NCBI GenBank assembly: GCA_029931535.1
Contig: JAQPZY010001596.1
Coordinates: forward strand, 1,893,501 to 1,957,500
Length of the DNA: 64,000 nt
From: Margaritifera margaritifera
Lineage: Eukaryota; Mollusca; Bivalvia; Unionida; Margaritiferidae
Direction: 5' to 3'
In this document: positions 11,986 through 64,000 of the stretch, in pieces
How positions within the stretch are numbered: position 1 is the first letter of the stretch
Layout: every line of letters starts with the position of its first letter
Notes under the pieces: model-generated
Told to the model about the DNA's origin: nothing
Database searches by the model: none
Seen by the model: only the letters and a program-made list of their open reading frames with translations
Made by a program: the position numbers and the translations under genes

Positions 11986-12617
11986 TAACTCTTTACAAAC
12001 AGCGACGAGTGCAGTGTTTTCTGATTGACAAATCTTACAGAACAATACCCCGAATGGCATTTCCTTCAGAAAAACATCGCATTGCATTTTCTTACCAATA
12101 CCGTGGCTCTGAAAAACAGACAGACGTCGATGACTCTGTGTCTTGTCAGCCACAAACATCGCATGGCTCGGGTAAAGTTTTATTGGCCGTATCTGCAGGT
12201 CGTGACTCGGATATAAGACATGGTTTGTATAAATGTTATAACCAAGAAGTGGAATGCACGTATCTTATTATATATGATAACTATCAGGCAAAATCTATAC
12301 AGTATCTTACACAGCAACACTTCTGAAAGGACATTCATAAAAAGCACCAGCTAAAACCTAGCTCCAAGAATCAGCAATGTCATTAAATGTCATTGTGCAT
12401 TTCAGCTGGAAGAAAATAAAGATAGAAAAAGAAACAAAGAAAGAAAACGTTTTGACCTTAACTTTGTTGGTGAACTTCGAGCCCGTTCTTTTTGTAAACA
12501 TTACTGACAGCACGTCACATTGAAAATATTCCTTCTGTGGTACATAAGTATTAAACACGAGCATTATGCTCGCAAAAAGAGAACAACAATATTGTTTGAA
12601 TTAATGGATAAAGGGGT
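11986..12617. other. No recognised gene
   Basis: AT-rich sequence between a SINE and a MITE; open frames here lack motifs. Confidence 0.45.
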
Positions 12618-12804
12618 ACCGTATATACTCATTTATAAGTCGGGTTCAACTGCAAACAACATAGATCTTTATCTGTCGTCGCATAATACGCCGGCAGCTC
12701 AGGGTCTATGTTGTTTGTTCTACTGACTGGAGTTATTATGCGACGGCAGATCTGGGTCTGTGCAGTCTGCAGTTGGATCTGACTTATACGCGAGTACAAA
12801 CGGT
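12618..12804 (+). mobile_element. Double-hairpin MITE, copy 1
   Basis: It begins ACCGTATATACTC and ends GAGTACAAACGGT (inverted), flanked on the left by T/TA. Inside are AACATAGATC, GCCGGCAGCTCAGGGTCTA and GCGACGGCAGATCTGGGTCT, the modules that form the internal palindromes of this family. Somewhat degraded. Confidence 0.75.
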
Positions 12805-12857
12805 GTATAAACGATTAATCTTTGTTTTTGTCTATTGTATAGCTAGTTCACAAAAGT

Positions 12858-14159
12858 TATGGTGCCAACTCTCGATGGTTCAAATGTTGCCCTAGTGTGG
12901 TCTCTTGTTATAGTGGCACTCTCGATGGTACAGATGTTGCCCTAGTGGGGTCTCTTGTTATGGTGGCACTCTCGATGGTACAGATGTTGCCCTAGTGTGT
13001 TCTCTTGTTATGGTGGCGCTCTCGATGGCTCAGATGTTGCCCTAGTGTGGTATTTTGTTATGGTGGCACTCTCGATGGTACAGATGTTGCCCTAGTGTGG
13101 TATTTTGTTCCGGTGGCACTCTCGATGGCTCAGATGTTGCACTAGTGGGGTCTTTTGTTATGGTGGCACTCCCGATGTCTCAGATGTTGCCCTAGTGTGG
13201 TCTCCTGTTATGGTGGCACTCTCGATGGCACAGATGTTGCCCTAGTGTGGTATTTTGTTATGGTGGCACTCTCGATGGCTCAGATGTTGTCCTAGTGTGA
13301 TCTCCTATTATGGTGGCACTCTCGATGGTACAGATGTTGCCTTAGTGTGGTATTTTGTTATGGTGGCACTCTCGATGGCTCAGATGTTGCCCTAGTGGGG
13401 TCTCTTGTTATGGTGGCACTCTCGATGGCTCAGATGTTGCCCTAGTGTGGTCTCTTGTTATAGTGGCACTCTCGATGGCACAGATGTTGCCCTAGTGTGG
13501 TCTCTTGTTATGGTGGCACTCCCGATGTCTCAGATGTTGCCCTAGTGTGGTCTCCTGTTATGGTGGCACTCTCGATGGCTCAGATGTTGCCCTAGTGTGG
13601 TATTTTGTTATGGTGGCACTCTCGATGGTACAGATGTTGCCCTAGTGTGGTCTCTTGTTATAGTGGCACTCTCGATGGCTCAGATGTTGCCCTAGTGGGG
13701 TCTTTTGTTATGGTGGCACTCCCGATGTCTCAGATGTTGCCCTAGTGTGGTCTCCTGTTATGGTGGCACTCTCGATGGCACAGATGTTGCCCTAGTGTGG
13801 TATTTTGTTATGGTGGCACTCTCGATGGCTCAGATGTTGTCCTAGTGTGATCTCCTATTATGGTGGCACTCTCGATGGTACAGATGTTGCCCTAGTGTGG
13901 TATTTTGTTATGGTGGCACTCTCGATGGCTCAGATGTTGCCCTAGTGGGGTCTCTTGTTATGGTGGCACTCTCGATGGCTCAGATGTTGCCCTAGTGTGG
14001 TCTCTTGTTATAGTGGCACTCTCGATGGCACAGATGTTGCCCTAGTGTGGTCTCTTGTTATGGTGGCACTCTCGATGTCTCAGATGTTGCCCTAGTGTGG
14101 TCTCTTGTTATGGTGGCACTCTCGATGGCACAGATGTTGCCCTAGTGGGGTCTCTTGTA
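12858..14159. repeat. 50-bp minisatellite, about 26 copies, with higher-order repeat
   Basis: The core GGTGGCACTCTCGATGG recurs exactly every 50 bp. Variants occur at set positions (GGCT/GGTA/GGCA, TCTCTTG/TATTTTG/TCTCCTG, CCCGATGTCT). The ordered run of variants at about 13141-13550 reappears at 13691-14100, a shift of 550 bp or 11 units. Confidence 0.97.
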
Positions 14160-14189
14160 GTAGAGGAAAACGAAAAAAACAGGATAAAT

Positions 14190-14302
14190 CACCGACTATT
14201 TTACCCTCGCATATGCCGGAACCGGGGATCCAACCAGAACCACAGAGATGCAAATCGAATACGTTACCACTGCCCTATCCAGGGCCCTATGCATACAGTT
14301 AG
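14190..14302 (-). mobile_element. SINE fragment, antisense
   Basis: The reverse complement reads CCTGGATAGGGCAGTGGTAA then a B-box-like GGTTCTGGTTGGATCCCC, a decayed tRNA-like head. Confidence 0.45.
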
Positions 14303-14385
14303 GCATATAATTAGAACTTCTTTGACTCAGAACTTTGTCAGTTTAGATTGCAACGGTTGAAATAGAAGCTTACGCTATATACTAA

Positions 14386-14636
14386 TGCTTTATACTAATT
14401 TATACTGGATACAAATATTGTATTAATCCTTGCTTTATACTAATTTATACTGGATACAGATATTGTATTAATCCTTGCTTTATACTAATTTATACTGGAT
14501 ACAGATATTGTATTAATCCTTGCTTTATACTAATTTATACTGGATACAGATATTGTATTAATCCTTGCTTTATACTAATTTATACTGGATACAGATATTG
14601 TATTAATCCTTGCTTTATACTAATTTATACTTGATA
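14386..14636. repeat. 45-bp tandem repeat, about 5.5 copies
   Basis: TGCTTTATACTAATTTATAC recurs at 14386, 14431, 14476, 14521, 14566 and 14611 with almost no variation. Confidence 0.97.
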
Positions 14637-15068
14637 AAAAATACGTACATTTATTTCATTCGGTGTCTCTGATGAATGCTAAAAACTACCCTTTGACAGA
14701 TAGAATTTCTGGCAATCTTTTCCAGAGTTCACTGCGTTCTGCAGAACGGAGCAATGCGCATTGAAAGCTGGAAGAGATTGGATTTCTGGGAATTCTACTT
14801 CATTTAACATTCTGCATGTCTTTTCCCATATCTTTGGTATTCAAAGGATTTTCCTTTTAAAAGTCAGTAGCTCGATAAATTGTATGTCGTCTATTAAATC
14901 TACCGTACAGCTTATTACAACGACTCATATGAGACATTCCACGGCACATGTGGGACACACTGGGAAACTGGGAGAAAATCACCATTAGCGGATATGGTAC
15001 AGGGATCGACCCCCGAACCCATCCATGCAAAGTTAATGAGTTTGCAACTAAGTCATTTGGGCCCCGTT
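14637..15068. other. No recognised gene; possible antisense SINE remnant near 14,995-15,040
   Basis: The reverse complement of GGGATCGACCCCCGAACCC resembles a B box, but the rest of a head is not readable. Nothing else is recognised. Confidence 0.35.
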
Positions 15069-15147
15069 TTTATGTTATGTTATGTTATGTTATGTTATGT
15101 TATGTTATGTTATGTTATGTTATGTTATGTTATGTTATGTTATGTTA
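15069..15147. repeat. (TATGT)n pentanucleotide microsatellite
   Basis: About 15 perfect TATGT units. Confidence 0.98.
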
Positions 15148-15562
15148 ATTCAATTATTGATTTATTTCTTTTCTGGAGCACATATAAAGCATCTATTTTC
15201 GGTTTTGAAATAAGAGGTACCTCAAATAGTACCTGAAATAATTCCATATTTCTAGACATTTCCAGTTGTCTTTCAGCAGAAAATGAGTTTCAAGTTCCGT
15301 TTATCTAATGACTAGGCAGATGAACTGTTGCTCGGGGACAGAGAAGAAATCCAGACTCAATCAAAGACACACGGGAAAATCTATCTGTTTGACATTTCCA
15401 GGATACAAGCCTAAATGTTGGCATGCAGTCAGTAACAGTAAACTTTCGACCTGTCTCGTTTGATTCGTTTACTGTAATATTGTTCATTTACAGCACTTTT
15501 CAAGATTTGGAGAACGTAGACCAAGATCTGCTGTCGCATAGTGTGTTGACAGGTCTGGATAT

Positions 15563-15640
15563 CAGTAGCGTACTGATGGGGGGGGGGGGGGGCGGATGGG
15601 TCGGTTGCCCCGTGCACCAGAGGTCTTGGGGCGCCAAAAC
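15563..15640 (+). mobile_element. hAT-like left end fragment
   Basis: CAGTAGCGTACTGATGGGGG followed by a G run, then GTTGCCCCGTGCACCAGAGG and GGGGCGCC, is the style of hAT terminal sequence in animals. No matching right end is seen, so this is probably a truncated copy. Confidence 0.35.
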
Positions 15641-17401
15641 AGCTGATAACAATTCGGGCCTCCGAGTATTATTCATATATCGATAATCGAAAACAACATT
15701 GTATCAAATACAAGTAATTATATCTATTTAAAACATCTGTCATCATAAAATCCTAAAAGTCCTAATACCACCTCCTGAAAGACGAGTGCGCATGTCATTT
15801 CTATAGTTTTACAATATTGGCTTGCTTGCTTCCGGAATAAATACGGTAGTTAGTATACCACAGCCAAGGCATTGATAACAAGAAAAAATATTGATTTCTA
15901 CATGAAGACTCATTTACTGGTTTAACGACGATATAACAAGTATACCGGCCCGTATTTCATCCTTTTCACGCTTAACTGTGTGATAACTGAGACAAAAATG
16001 TGCGACTGAATTAGTGCCGACTCCAGTATTAGCTCGATGTCAATAATGAATACATGATCTAGATTACAAGCAATGCAAGTCATAAGTTCAAGAAATTATT
16101 TACTTCCTAATATTGACGTGACTTAGGGAGCAGTGAGATCACGGATCATATTGCAATGAAATTACACTACACTCAAGCAACCTAACGCAAAGAAATTACA
16201 CTACACCCAAGCAACTTAACGCAGAATATCACGCTCTGTCTTGCAACCTACAACTATACCAAATCTTTTGTTTGCCACAAAAGCAAAAAAATCGTAGTCT
16301 ACGTATTTAGTGCGAGAAAAAAAATCCTCTAAATAATACGCCTACCTCTGCCACTGTGGAGATTCACCACTCCCTTAGACTAATGATGAATAATGCAGTA
16401 AGACGTCATTAGTGTCACCAAAATCCATCATTAAAAACTGAGAATGTAAACAGGAAAAATAGTCGATGAAGACACTTTCTTCTTGAGAAGTCTGCGATTG
16501 CGAGGGTGGAGTTGATACATTTCAATGATTCAATGATAATGCTTTAGGAATTCTTGCCGTGCGACATGTCGTCCGAAGCTAGTAGGCGGCTGTAACAACT
16601 CGTTGAACATTATTGTGGTATAATAGTTATTAAATATCTTTTGGGCTAAATAATGGTTAGAATAAAGTGACAATTGACCACTTCATTTATATCTAACATA
16701 TCCTAGACCGATTACAAATAAAATGGATGAATCATTTACGTACAATAACTGCAGAGTAGTATACTAGTATCATACAATAAATAGTAACTAACAAGAATTT
16801 CCAAATGTGCATGTATACAGTTTTCCTCGTTACATAACTTTCCGGGCTAAAAGCAATAAATAAAATAAAGTATTGTACTTACATCAGCTTTGAAGAAGAA
16901 TATAAAGAAGAAAAAGAAACGGGATGATGAGGGGGGGGGGAGGTAGGAAAACAAGAATTTTGACAATTTAAAAAAGAAAATACTGAATTTACGAATTTCG
17001 AAGCCGAAGTTCAGACCATCTATTAAAGCAATGAGTTGTGGTAATAATGTTAAGACAGTAGGCACTAAGAGTCCAAAGATCTGTCCAAAACGCGGTTAAA
17101 TTTTACAACCAAAATTCTGGATACGGGTTTCTTTTTTCTGTGTCTGGCATGCTGTAAAAAAGCGTGTCTTTAATGGAGTGTCAAAACAGGTCCTGAGCAT
17201 GGTAGGGAACCAGCAACCCCCACTCCACACACACGCACGCGCACACACACACGCTCGCAGCTACGCAACCATTTTCAACAAGAGTTCCCCTCCCACACGT
17301 GTCGAACACAACTAAACTCTTGCCTCAAATAACAATACTTGTTCTGTATAGTAAAAAGTGAATGGGCAACTGATCTCTCATCACCTCAAACGTAATCAAG
17401 G
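15641..17401. other. No recognised gene
   Basis: AT-rich. Contains two copies of a 38-bp unit at about 16151-16225 (AAATTACACTACAC core), a G run near 16930 and a CACACA-rich patch near 17230. Confidence 0.5.
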
Positions 17402-17904
17402 GGCCCCAGGTGACAGAGTGGTCTAAGGCCCCAGATGACAGAGTGGTCTAAGGCCCCAGGTGACAGAGTGGTCTAAGACCCCAGGTGACAGAGTGGTCTA
17501 AGACCCCAGGTGACAGAGTGGTCTAAGACCCCAGGTGACAGAGTGGTCTAAGACCCCAGGTGACAGAGTGGTCTAAGACCCCAGGTGACAGAGTGGTCTA
17601 AGACCCCAGGTGACAGAGTAGTCTAAGGCTCCAGGTGACAGAGTGGTCTAAGGCCCCAGGTGACAGAGTGGTCTAAGGCCCCAGGTGACAGAGTGGTCTA
17701 AGGCCCCAGGTGACAGAGTGGTCTAAGTCCCCAGATGACAGAGTGGTAGAAGGCCCCAGGTGACAGAGTGGTCTAAGGCCCCAGGTGACAGAGTAGTCTA
17801 AGGCCCCAGGTGACAGAGTGGTCTAAGGCCCCAGGTGACAGAGTAGTCTAAAGCCCCAGGTGACAGAGTAGTCTAAGGCCCCAGGTGACAGAGTGGTCTA
17901 AGGC
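17402..17904. repeat. 25-bp minisatellite, about 20 copies
   Basis: The unit core CCCCAGGTGACAGAGTGGTC recurs every 25 bp with sparse changes: a block of AAGACC units (about 17476-17605) sits inside AAGGCC units, and a few GTAGTC variants occur. Confidence 0.98.
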
Positions 17905-19029
17905 TATCGTATTTACAGATCACTCACATCTTACCTCTGTCGGCCCGCGACCTGGTTTTATCCGCTTATATACATCATAGGGTGTGGGTTTCAAAATCGC
18001 TTATCTGGCCCGTGCAATGGAGGAAGTTGCACATGCCTGACCTATGTTATCTCCAATACAAACCAATCAGAACTCGATATTCTTTTATTTAAAGAGATGA
18101 TTTACTCGGTATTTATTTTACAGCTCCATTAAGTTCAACGACATATACCATGTCTAAATAAACATTCCTTGTAGTTTTAGAGAAATTTGCGCCGTGAAAA
18201 ACTTTATAAGATTTGTTTCCCCGATTCTATAAGCTTTATTTAAAATAGAAATTTTAGACGAGACTGTGGATAAGGTCCGAGGAAACTGAATGTTTTCACC
18301 TACCGGAAACAGGGTTTTAACCCGCATTAGTCTATATCCGGAGAAATGGGTACACCCCATACGTCCGTTATGTAACTATGTAACTGTTGCTTTGTTTGGA
18401 TGCATGCAAAAATGTTTTCATTTGTGTCTATCATGGTATTGACGCATACGTCATGCAACGAGCTTTAAATAGATAGGGAAAAGCCTAGCAACAGACAGCA
18501 ACATATTTACAGTGGTCGACGTGAACATAATTTTTAAGAAATAAATTCAATCGCTATATCCAAAGTTTAATCAAATGAGAAACAAAATCCTTTAAGGGTT
18601 ATTGGTAATGCACAATTCAATACAGGTAGGTGGGGGATGGTACTCTGATTGGGAAGAAATGGCTAAAAATTCTGGTAATAGTGATGTCCCATTTCTTTCA
18701 GTTAAGTATCCTGTAACATTTAGCAGTGAGTGTGTGAAAAAATAACTTGTAATAAAAAACAATTCCATACCTTTTTGTCCACAGACTTAGATGCAGTGTA
18801 CAGCAATATGGATTCTGTATGCAGTGAAAAATAAATGTCACTGACACTTATGAATAATCAGTTTAGTGGCAAAGAGAAGTGGATTTTGTATAAAACTATG
18901 GAAAATTGAACATGAGCTGTTTTCTCCACATACTGTTTGCAAATAAAATGGATTTCTGTCAGTCCTGAACAACCTTGACAGTAGTTCCTAAAAAAAGGGT
19001 AGTGAGGTCTGTGCTGGCCACATGCAGCG

Positions 19030-19032
<3 letters not shown>
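17905..19032. other. No recognised feature
   Basis: AT-rich unique-looking sequence; no motif-bearing frame. Confidence 0.5.

Positions 19033-19094
<62 letters not shown>
19033..19094. repeat. (GT)n microsatellite
   Basis: About 31 uninterrupted GT units; the Val-Cys and His-Thr frames over it are artefacts. Confidence 0.98.
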
Positions 19095-19096
<2 letters not shown>

Positions 19097-20743
19097 GATA
19101 ATGACACAATTGTACATGTATTTTGGTAATACTAATAATGACACAATTTTAAGTCCCAAACAATATGATGATCCCCAAAGTGAACAGTCTGGAATATTTT
19201 CATAATCTCCGCTCACGTGTCTTTCTGTACATACACGTGGCTTATTCGACACACCGTAGAATCCACTGTAGAAAAGCACGTGGATATATACATGTATACA
19301 TGTCATATTCACCGTCACTAAGCATGTTGCGCTATACTTATTTTAACATTCACGATTATTGACAATCGTAACATCCAACAGAACTGAACGAAGTACATTC
19401 TTCTAAGTATGCAACTGCTCATATATCTTACCTCATCAGTTTATAATTTTGTTAAAATTTGTCTTTTTTCTTAATTTGAACAACACTCTTGCATTACGGG
19501 AAGCGCCTTCTCACACACTAACGGAAACACATACCACAACTACAATAGTTGTCATACTTACAAGCAAATTCAATATATATCCAATATATGTATACATATA
19601 AGGTTTATTTAGGATAATTAGCTAATGTCAAGTAATTTTCATTATCTTTAGACGAGTATTAAGAACGTAGGACTGATAATACCTGAATATATAAACTTCG
19701 GCGGATTAATATTTACATAACTACATGCGGTGAAAAAAGAGATGAAAAGAAGTAAAATGTAAGCCTAAACAAGCAAATACGTCATTTCATAGTATGTATT
19801 TCAGGAATGTTTAGGAATTTTCTTCGCTATCAACAGTACCGACCACAACTGTACTTTCGATATGGAAATTTTTATAGCCATCGGGTTACCGGTATGCGGT
19901 TAATATGACTCAGTCATGGGACCGGTTTGACTGGAAGAAGACTAAAATGGCAGCCCCCATTACATGGCATCGAGACGTTCGCCACATGCATTGTACGCAA
20001 GGCTCAGTGTATGTAAAAAATGTACTATCTCAATTCCTTGATCTATTGCACGTAAAATGCAATATAAAATTGCCTATTGTAGCTCTTATAAATATCTTTT
20101 CCGCAAAACAGATTGTACCTGCACATTTAAAAGACAGTTTTTAAAATTAATAATTTATAACTTTTCACTTATTACGTGCTATACATGATGTATGACTATA
20201 CCACACCCACCCGCCCAGTTAAGCCTATTCGCATTACCAATAGCCCTTAACAGTAAAAAAATAAAAATGTTTTACAGCTGTTCCTGATAATAAGAGTATC
20301 CAAGGGGAGTAAATCTTGGTGGAATATATTTTTCGCTGACAACTGCGTCACACTTCTGGTGCTCGTGAGATATGATCATCTTTGGCTTATCAATTTAGGC
20401 ATGTGCCAGCCTAAAATAAATTATAAGAAATTCCTTATAATAATTAAAAAAAATAATAAAAAATAAAAAAATAAAACAATATGACGGTAGGTCCGTCATT
20501 ATATCGTTGTTCCGTCAGCGATATCGAGATATATGTATAGTCTAAAACTGCATAATAAAGTTTGCATAAAAAAACAAACAAATACGCATCAGTGCATTAT
20601 TGCTGATTACAATATCAATGACGATAAAAAAAGTTTCATGCCACGCATTGTTCACTGTCTTATTGCCAAATAGAAATTTGTCACCCTCTCTCAATTCACA
20701 CACGAAAAGGACATTAACATTTTAAATCTACCGATAATAAACT
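19095..20743. other. No recognised gene
   Basis: AT-rich; the 79-codon frame at 19905-20144 has no recognisable motif. Confidence 0.5.
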
Positions 20744-20748
20744 TTATT

Positions 20749-20820
<72 letters not shown>

Positions 20821-20846
20821 CATACATACATACATACATACATACT
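20744..20846. repeat. (ATT)n-(TA)n-(CATA)n compound microsatellite
   Basis: Three motifs follow one another without spacers: about 6 ATT, 25 TA, then 8 CATA units. Confidence 0.97.
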
Positions 20847-22269
20847 TTCTTATAAAAGATCTAACAGCGCATACAACGTAGCCTTTAAGTTGTATGAGGT
20901 ATACAGCTTTTACAAAATAAATGAGGTTTTCTTGCTTTAAAATTAACCCATTCGTCTCTCCTCTAGTACAGTAGACAATATGTGGGAAAACTTTTTAACT
21001 AAATTAAATTTCGGTCTAACCAAATTAATTTCGTTCTAACCTGAACAGTTGTTACAAATCAATAGTCTCGGTCTGTCTGTCTGTCTGTCTGTCTGTCGAC
21101 CTAATGAGAAAGGTTTCAATCTTACATTATTTCTCTGTATATTAACGTGTAAACGGTAACGTCTTCCAGAAAGGTTGGAGATCGTCCACCATATTTCATC
21201 CAGGATTTCGAATTTAATTGTCTATTCTAATTAACGCATAATATCGTGTTCCATCTGGAATTTAAAGTTTTACAAGGTCGAGTGGGAATCCATTTTTATA
21301 GGTGAAACTCCGATTCGATAGTTTAAATTTTTCACTAACTCAGCCATGCTACTGTCAAGGCGAGCTTGCAGACTTATATAGCCGTAGAATACGATTTCTA
21401 TAAATTTTACATTTAATTTGATAATTCCATATGTTTAACCCAAACGTTTGACAGATTAAAAAAAATTTCATGAGGCTAGACACAGTTTTAATTGTGAAAA
21501 TAATGTACTTCTAAATTTTAAGCAAAGAAGTGTTTTCGTTATCTGAGAATATGAATGAACTAACAGAAGCCTTACATGTTTCTACAGCACAGTTCCATAA
21601 GAAATCTCATATATTGAGAATAAATTTTGATTATTGATATCTCATGAATCGCTACTATATATTTTATTTTTTGTTAAAATGAAAAGCAACATATTACACA
21701 TTTGCGACTTGATAAAAATACATTTTTTTAATTTAAAAATTGAATGAAACCTAAGTCGGATATCAGCAAGTATTGCTAGTAGTCTCCCCTTTGTGAACGT
21801 AAATTTGCTACATTACGGAAGTGTCGATCTTGAAAATTGTTACTATTGTGATATTGCGTGATTTCTTTTCAGCTCTGGAATTCTAAGGAGGATCTCAGAA
21901 CTTTTAAAAAAAAAAACTTTCTAAATAACGTTCGTTCTAGAGAGTAGGTGATACAAGGTAACCCTGTCTGGTATATGCAGTTGGAGACAGGTTTACACAT
22001 CAATTAAAATAGAGTGCATACAAAAATGAATCTTTCCTGTTCTTCATCCACCTTGTAACTTTACATTTAGTTGAAGATTAATTCTCAGCCAACAAAACTG
22101 AAGCTAAAAGAGGGGATTTATTCAGCACAACATCTCATGCACAAACTAAAAATTATGTACAAACTTAAAATTAGAAGTGTATTATCTGCAATGCTGAAAT
22201 TGAATAACAATCTGACAGCATAGATACAGTAGTAATCATAACACAATTTCAAAGACACGCACTTACAAT
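20847..22269. other. No recognised gene; short (GTCT)n
   Basis: Contains (GTCT)n at 21069-21097. The rest is AT-rich without recognised features. Confidence 0.5.
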
Positions 22270-22350
22270 AATATTATTACTAATAAAAATACATACGTAC
22301 ATACACATACAGACGTAAGTACGTACGTACATACATAATTACATACATGG
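22270..22350. repeat. Degenerate (ACAT/ACGT)n repeat
   Basis: Interrupted ACAT and ACGT tetranucleotides directly upstream of a SINE. Confidence 0.85.
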
Positions 22351-22358
22351 TGTCATGG

Positions 22359-22562
22359 GTGGAGCCGCGGTGGCTCGGTGGCTAGTGTGCCGAACTCAAG
22401 ACCGAAAGGGTGCGGGTTCGAATCCTACCATCGGACCAGCCTTGGTCACCTACCGTGGTGTGTCCTTGGATAAGTCAGTTTACTCCAATTGCCTTGGCAC
22501 TAAATAACCTACTTGTGTTGCTGTGCTGTAAAGCACCAAACCAAACCAAACCAAACCAATCA
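22359..22562 (+). mobile_element. tRNA-headed SINE, family 2, with CCAAA tail
   Basis: The head GGTGGCTCGGTGGCTAGTGT, an anticodon-like ACTCAAGA and B box GGTTCGAATCC resemble a Leu-type tRNA. The body is GTGTGTCCTTGGATAAGTCA then GTTTACTCCAATTGCC, ending in four CCAAA units. It lies just past the HGSNAT polyadenylation signals. Confidence 0.85.
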
Positions 22563-22599
22563 TTTTGGATAATTGATGTACAAGTGCTAGGGTTCTATA

Positions 22600-22914
22600 C
22601 AGCCCCAAGAGACAAATGATTTATTTGCCGAAATAAATGATTTTTAAACTCTGTTTATTACTGAAAAGGAAATCTTTAAAATACAGATATATATGCTCAA
22701 ATAAATACATCACGTGAATGTATTGTGTATTACACGAACAAACATAATAGTAATTTACAATTAGGCAGAAGTTAATATTGGTAAATGGGCTAAAAATGAC
22801 TATACTGGAATTATTCAAATACTAAAGCATGCTAAAGGAAGTAAGCAACGAGTTGTGTTCTACACTTCTGAGAACTAATTTTTTCCGAGAGCAAGGCATG
22901 ATCGAATATATTGG
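22600..22914 (-). promoter_or_regulatory. HGSNAT: Probable HGSNAT 3' UTR with two AATAAA signals
   Basis: On the minus strand, AATAAA occurs at 22659-22654 and 22625-22620, about 255 and 290 bases after the stop codon. The stretch is AT-rich and free of recognised repeats until the SINE that starts just beyond at 22,560. The cleavage site itself cannot be placed from sequence. Confidence 0.6.
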
Positions 22915-63347
<40,433 letters not shown>

Positions 63348-63514
63348 CTGAAAACAAGAGTAAATGTCATAAAATGAATAAACAAAAAACTTATCGATGT
63401 TGATACAGTTTTATTTTTGTTTGCCTACGTGTCATTGGCAATCCATAGTTTATATATGATGTCATATGTCATCACAATTATTTTCTTTAAAGTTACGTTC
63501 ATTCAGGCAATCGG

Positions 63515-63610
63515 ACCGAAGTCACTTACATCTGTTACATGACGGCACCGGGCCAGAAATCGAACCCAAGACTTAAGAGATGGACAGCTATTGCATTATT
63601 CATGAGTTAT
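63515..63610 (-). mobile_element. Possible SINE head, antisense
   Basis: The reverse complement reads AATAGCTGTCCATCTCTTAA then B-box-like GGGTTCGATTTC, a decayed tRNA-like head upstream of visible exon 1. Confidence 0.4.
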
Positions 63611-64000
63611 GATATACATGATTTGATGATTTTATTCTTTTCTTTCGTATAAACTTGTGCGGGATATCTTAGTCTTAAAACAATGATAGAAAGAGAGGAA
63701 CTGATAGTTCCTTGACTGGGGATACAATCAAATGTACGTCTTTTCAGGTGCTGATTCAGTGTTTTTTTTTCGGAGAGCAAATTATCTATCACAGAAACAT
63801 AAAATGTTTAACTGGAAAATGGAGGGTTCGACTGACCCCCTCCCCTCCTCTAAATCCGCTACTGGTATTCACTCCATAGGAACCGCATTCCACCATTCTT
63901 TTCTACAAAAAACGGTTGATTATTCAAGAATTATATATATATGCCTTGTTATGCAAATGCAGCCGAAATTGTCAACAGAGACCTCCTGAAAATTCCGGAT
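63611..64000. other. Upstream edge; possible hAT-type terminal sequence
   Basis: The reverse complement of about 63832-63868 reads CCAGTAGCGGATTTAGAGGA then a G-rich run, a common hAT terminal style. No first exon or signal peptide for HGSNAT was found here. Confidence 0.35.

Noticed and set aside
11742..12326. 194-codon open frame on the plus strand
   Set aside because: Its middle is the antisense of a tRNA-headed SINE and its start lies in a GT repeat; no domain is recognisable.
12858..14159. Regular 50-bp repeats considered as a CRISPR array
   Set aside because: There are no unique spacers; the whole unit repeats, and the genome is eukaryotic.
14034..14360. Open frames with LWWHSR repeats
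   Set aside because: They are translations of the last 50-bp minisatellite units running into a SINE fragment.

Overview
The window is eukaryotic, AT-rich and dominated by repeats. It reads as an animal genome, most likely a mollusc (probably a bivalve or gastropod). The reasons are a widely split intron-rich gene, tRNA-headed SINEs, and a block of the degenerate GGGGCCATAACTC-type repeat that I associate with molluscan genomes. The species assignment is inference; nothing bacterial, and no CRISPR or operon structure, is present.

The only real protein-coding gene I can support lies on the minus strand from about 22,600 to 63,347. Sixteen exons with GT/AG borders and matching intron phases join into one open frame of 606 residues plus a partial first codon, ending in TAA at 22,915. 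It aligns end to end with HGSNAT, the lysosomal heparan-alpha-glucosaminide N-acetyltransferase. Only the 5' end (signal peptide, first exon, promoter) is missing and should lie beyond position 64,000. Most ORF-like stretches elsewhere are simple-repeat translations or repeat fragments; the long open frames at 45.1, 49.9, 61.9 and 63.2 kb are extensions of true exons.

Left third (1-22,600): no host gene found. It holds short tandem repeats, a hAT-type MITE with target duplication (811-964), a Penelope-like fragment with a GIY-YIG domain between inverted repeats (2.2-3.9 kb), a CR1/L2-like LINE interrupted by a hAT-like insertion (5.7-6.8 kb), SINEs, a 1.3-kb array of 50-bp units with higher-order structure (12.9-14.2 kb) and a 25-bp array (17.4-17.9 kb).

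Gene region (22.6-63.3 kb): introns carry nearly all the length. The 14-kb intron at 26.4-40.4 kb holds a degenerate LINE, an inactivated mariner, a fragment of 28S rRNA between two copies of an unrelated repeat, an inverted pair of a 0.5-kb repeat, SINEs and the molluscan-type repeat. Other introns carry minisatellites of 1.5 kb (23-bp units) and 2.2 kb (33/58-bp units), and copies of two MITE families. One family, seven copies in the window, has terminal inverted repeats enclosing two back-to-back hairpins. Microsatellites repeatedly begin within a few tens of bases of the splice sites.
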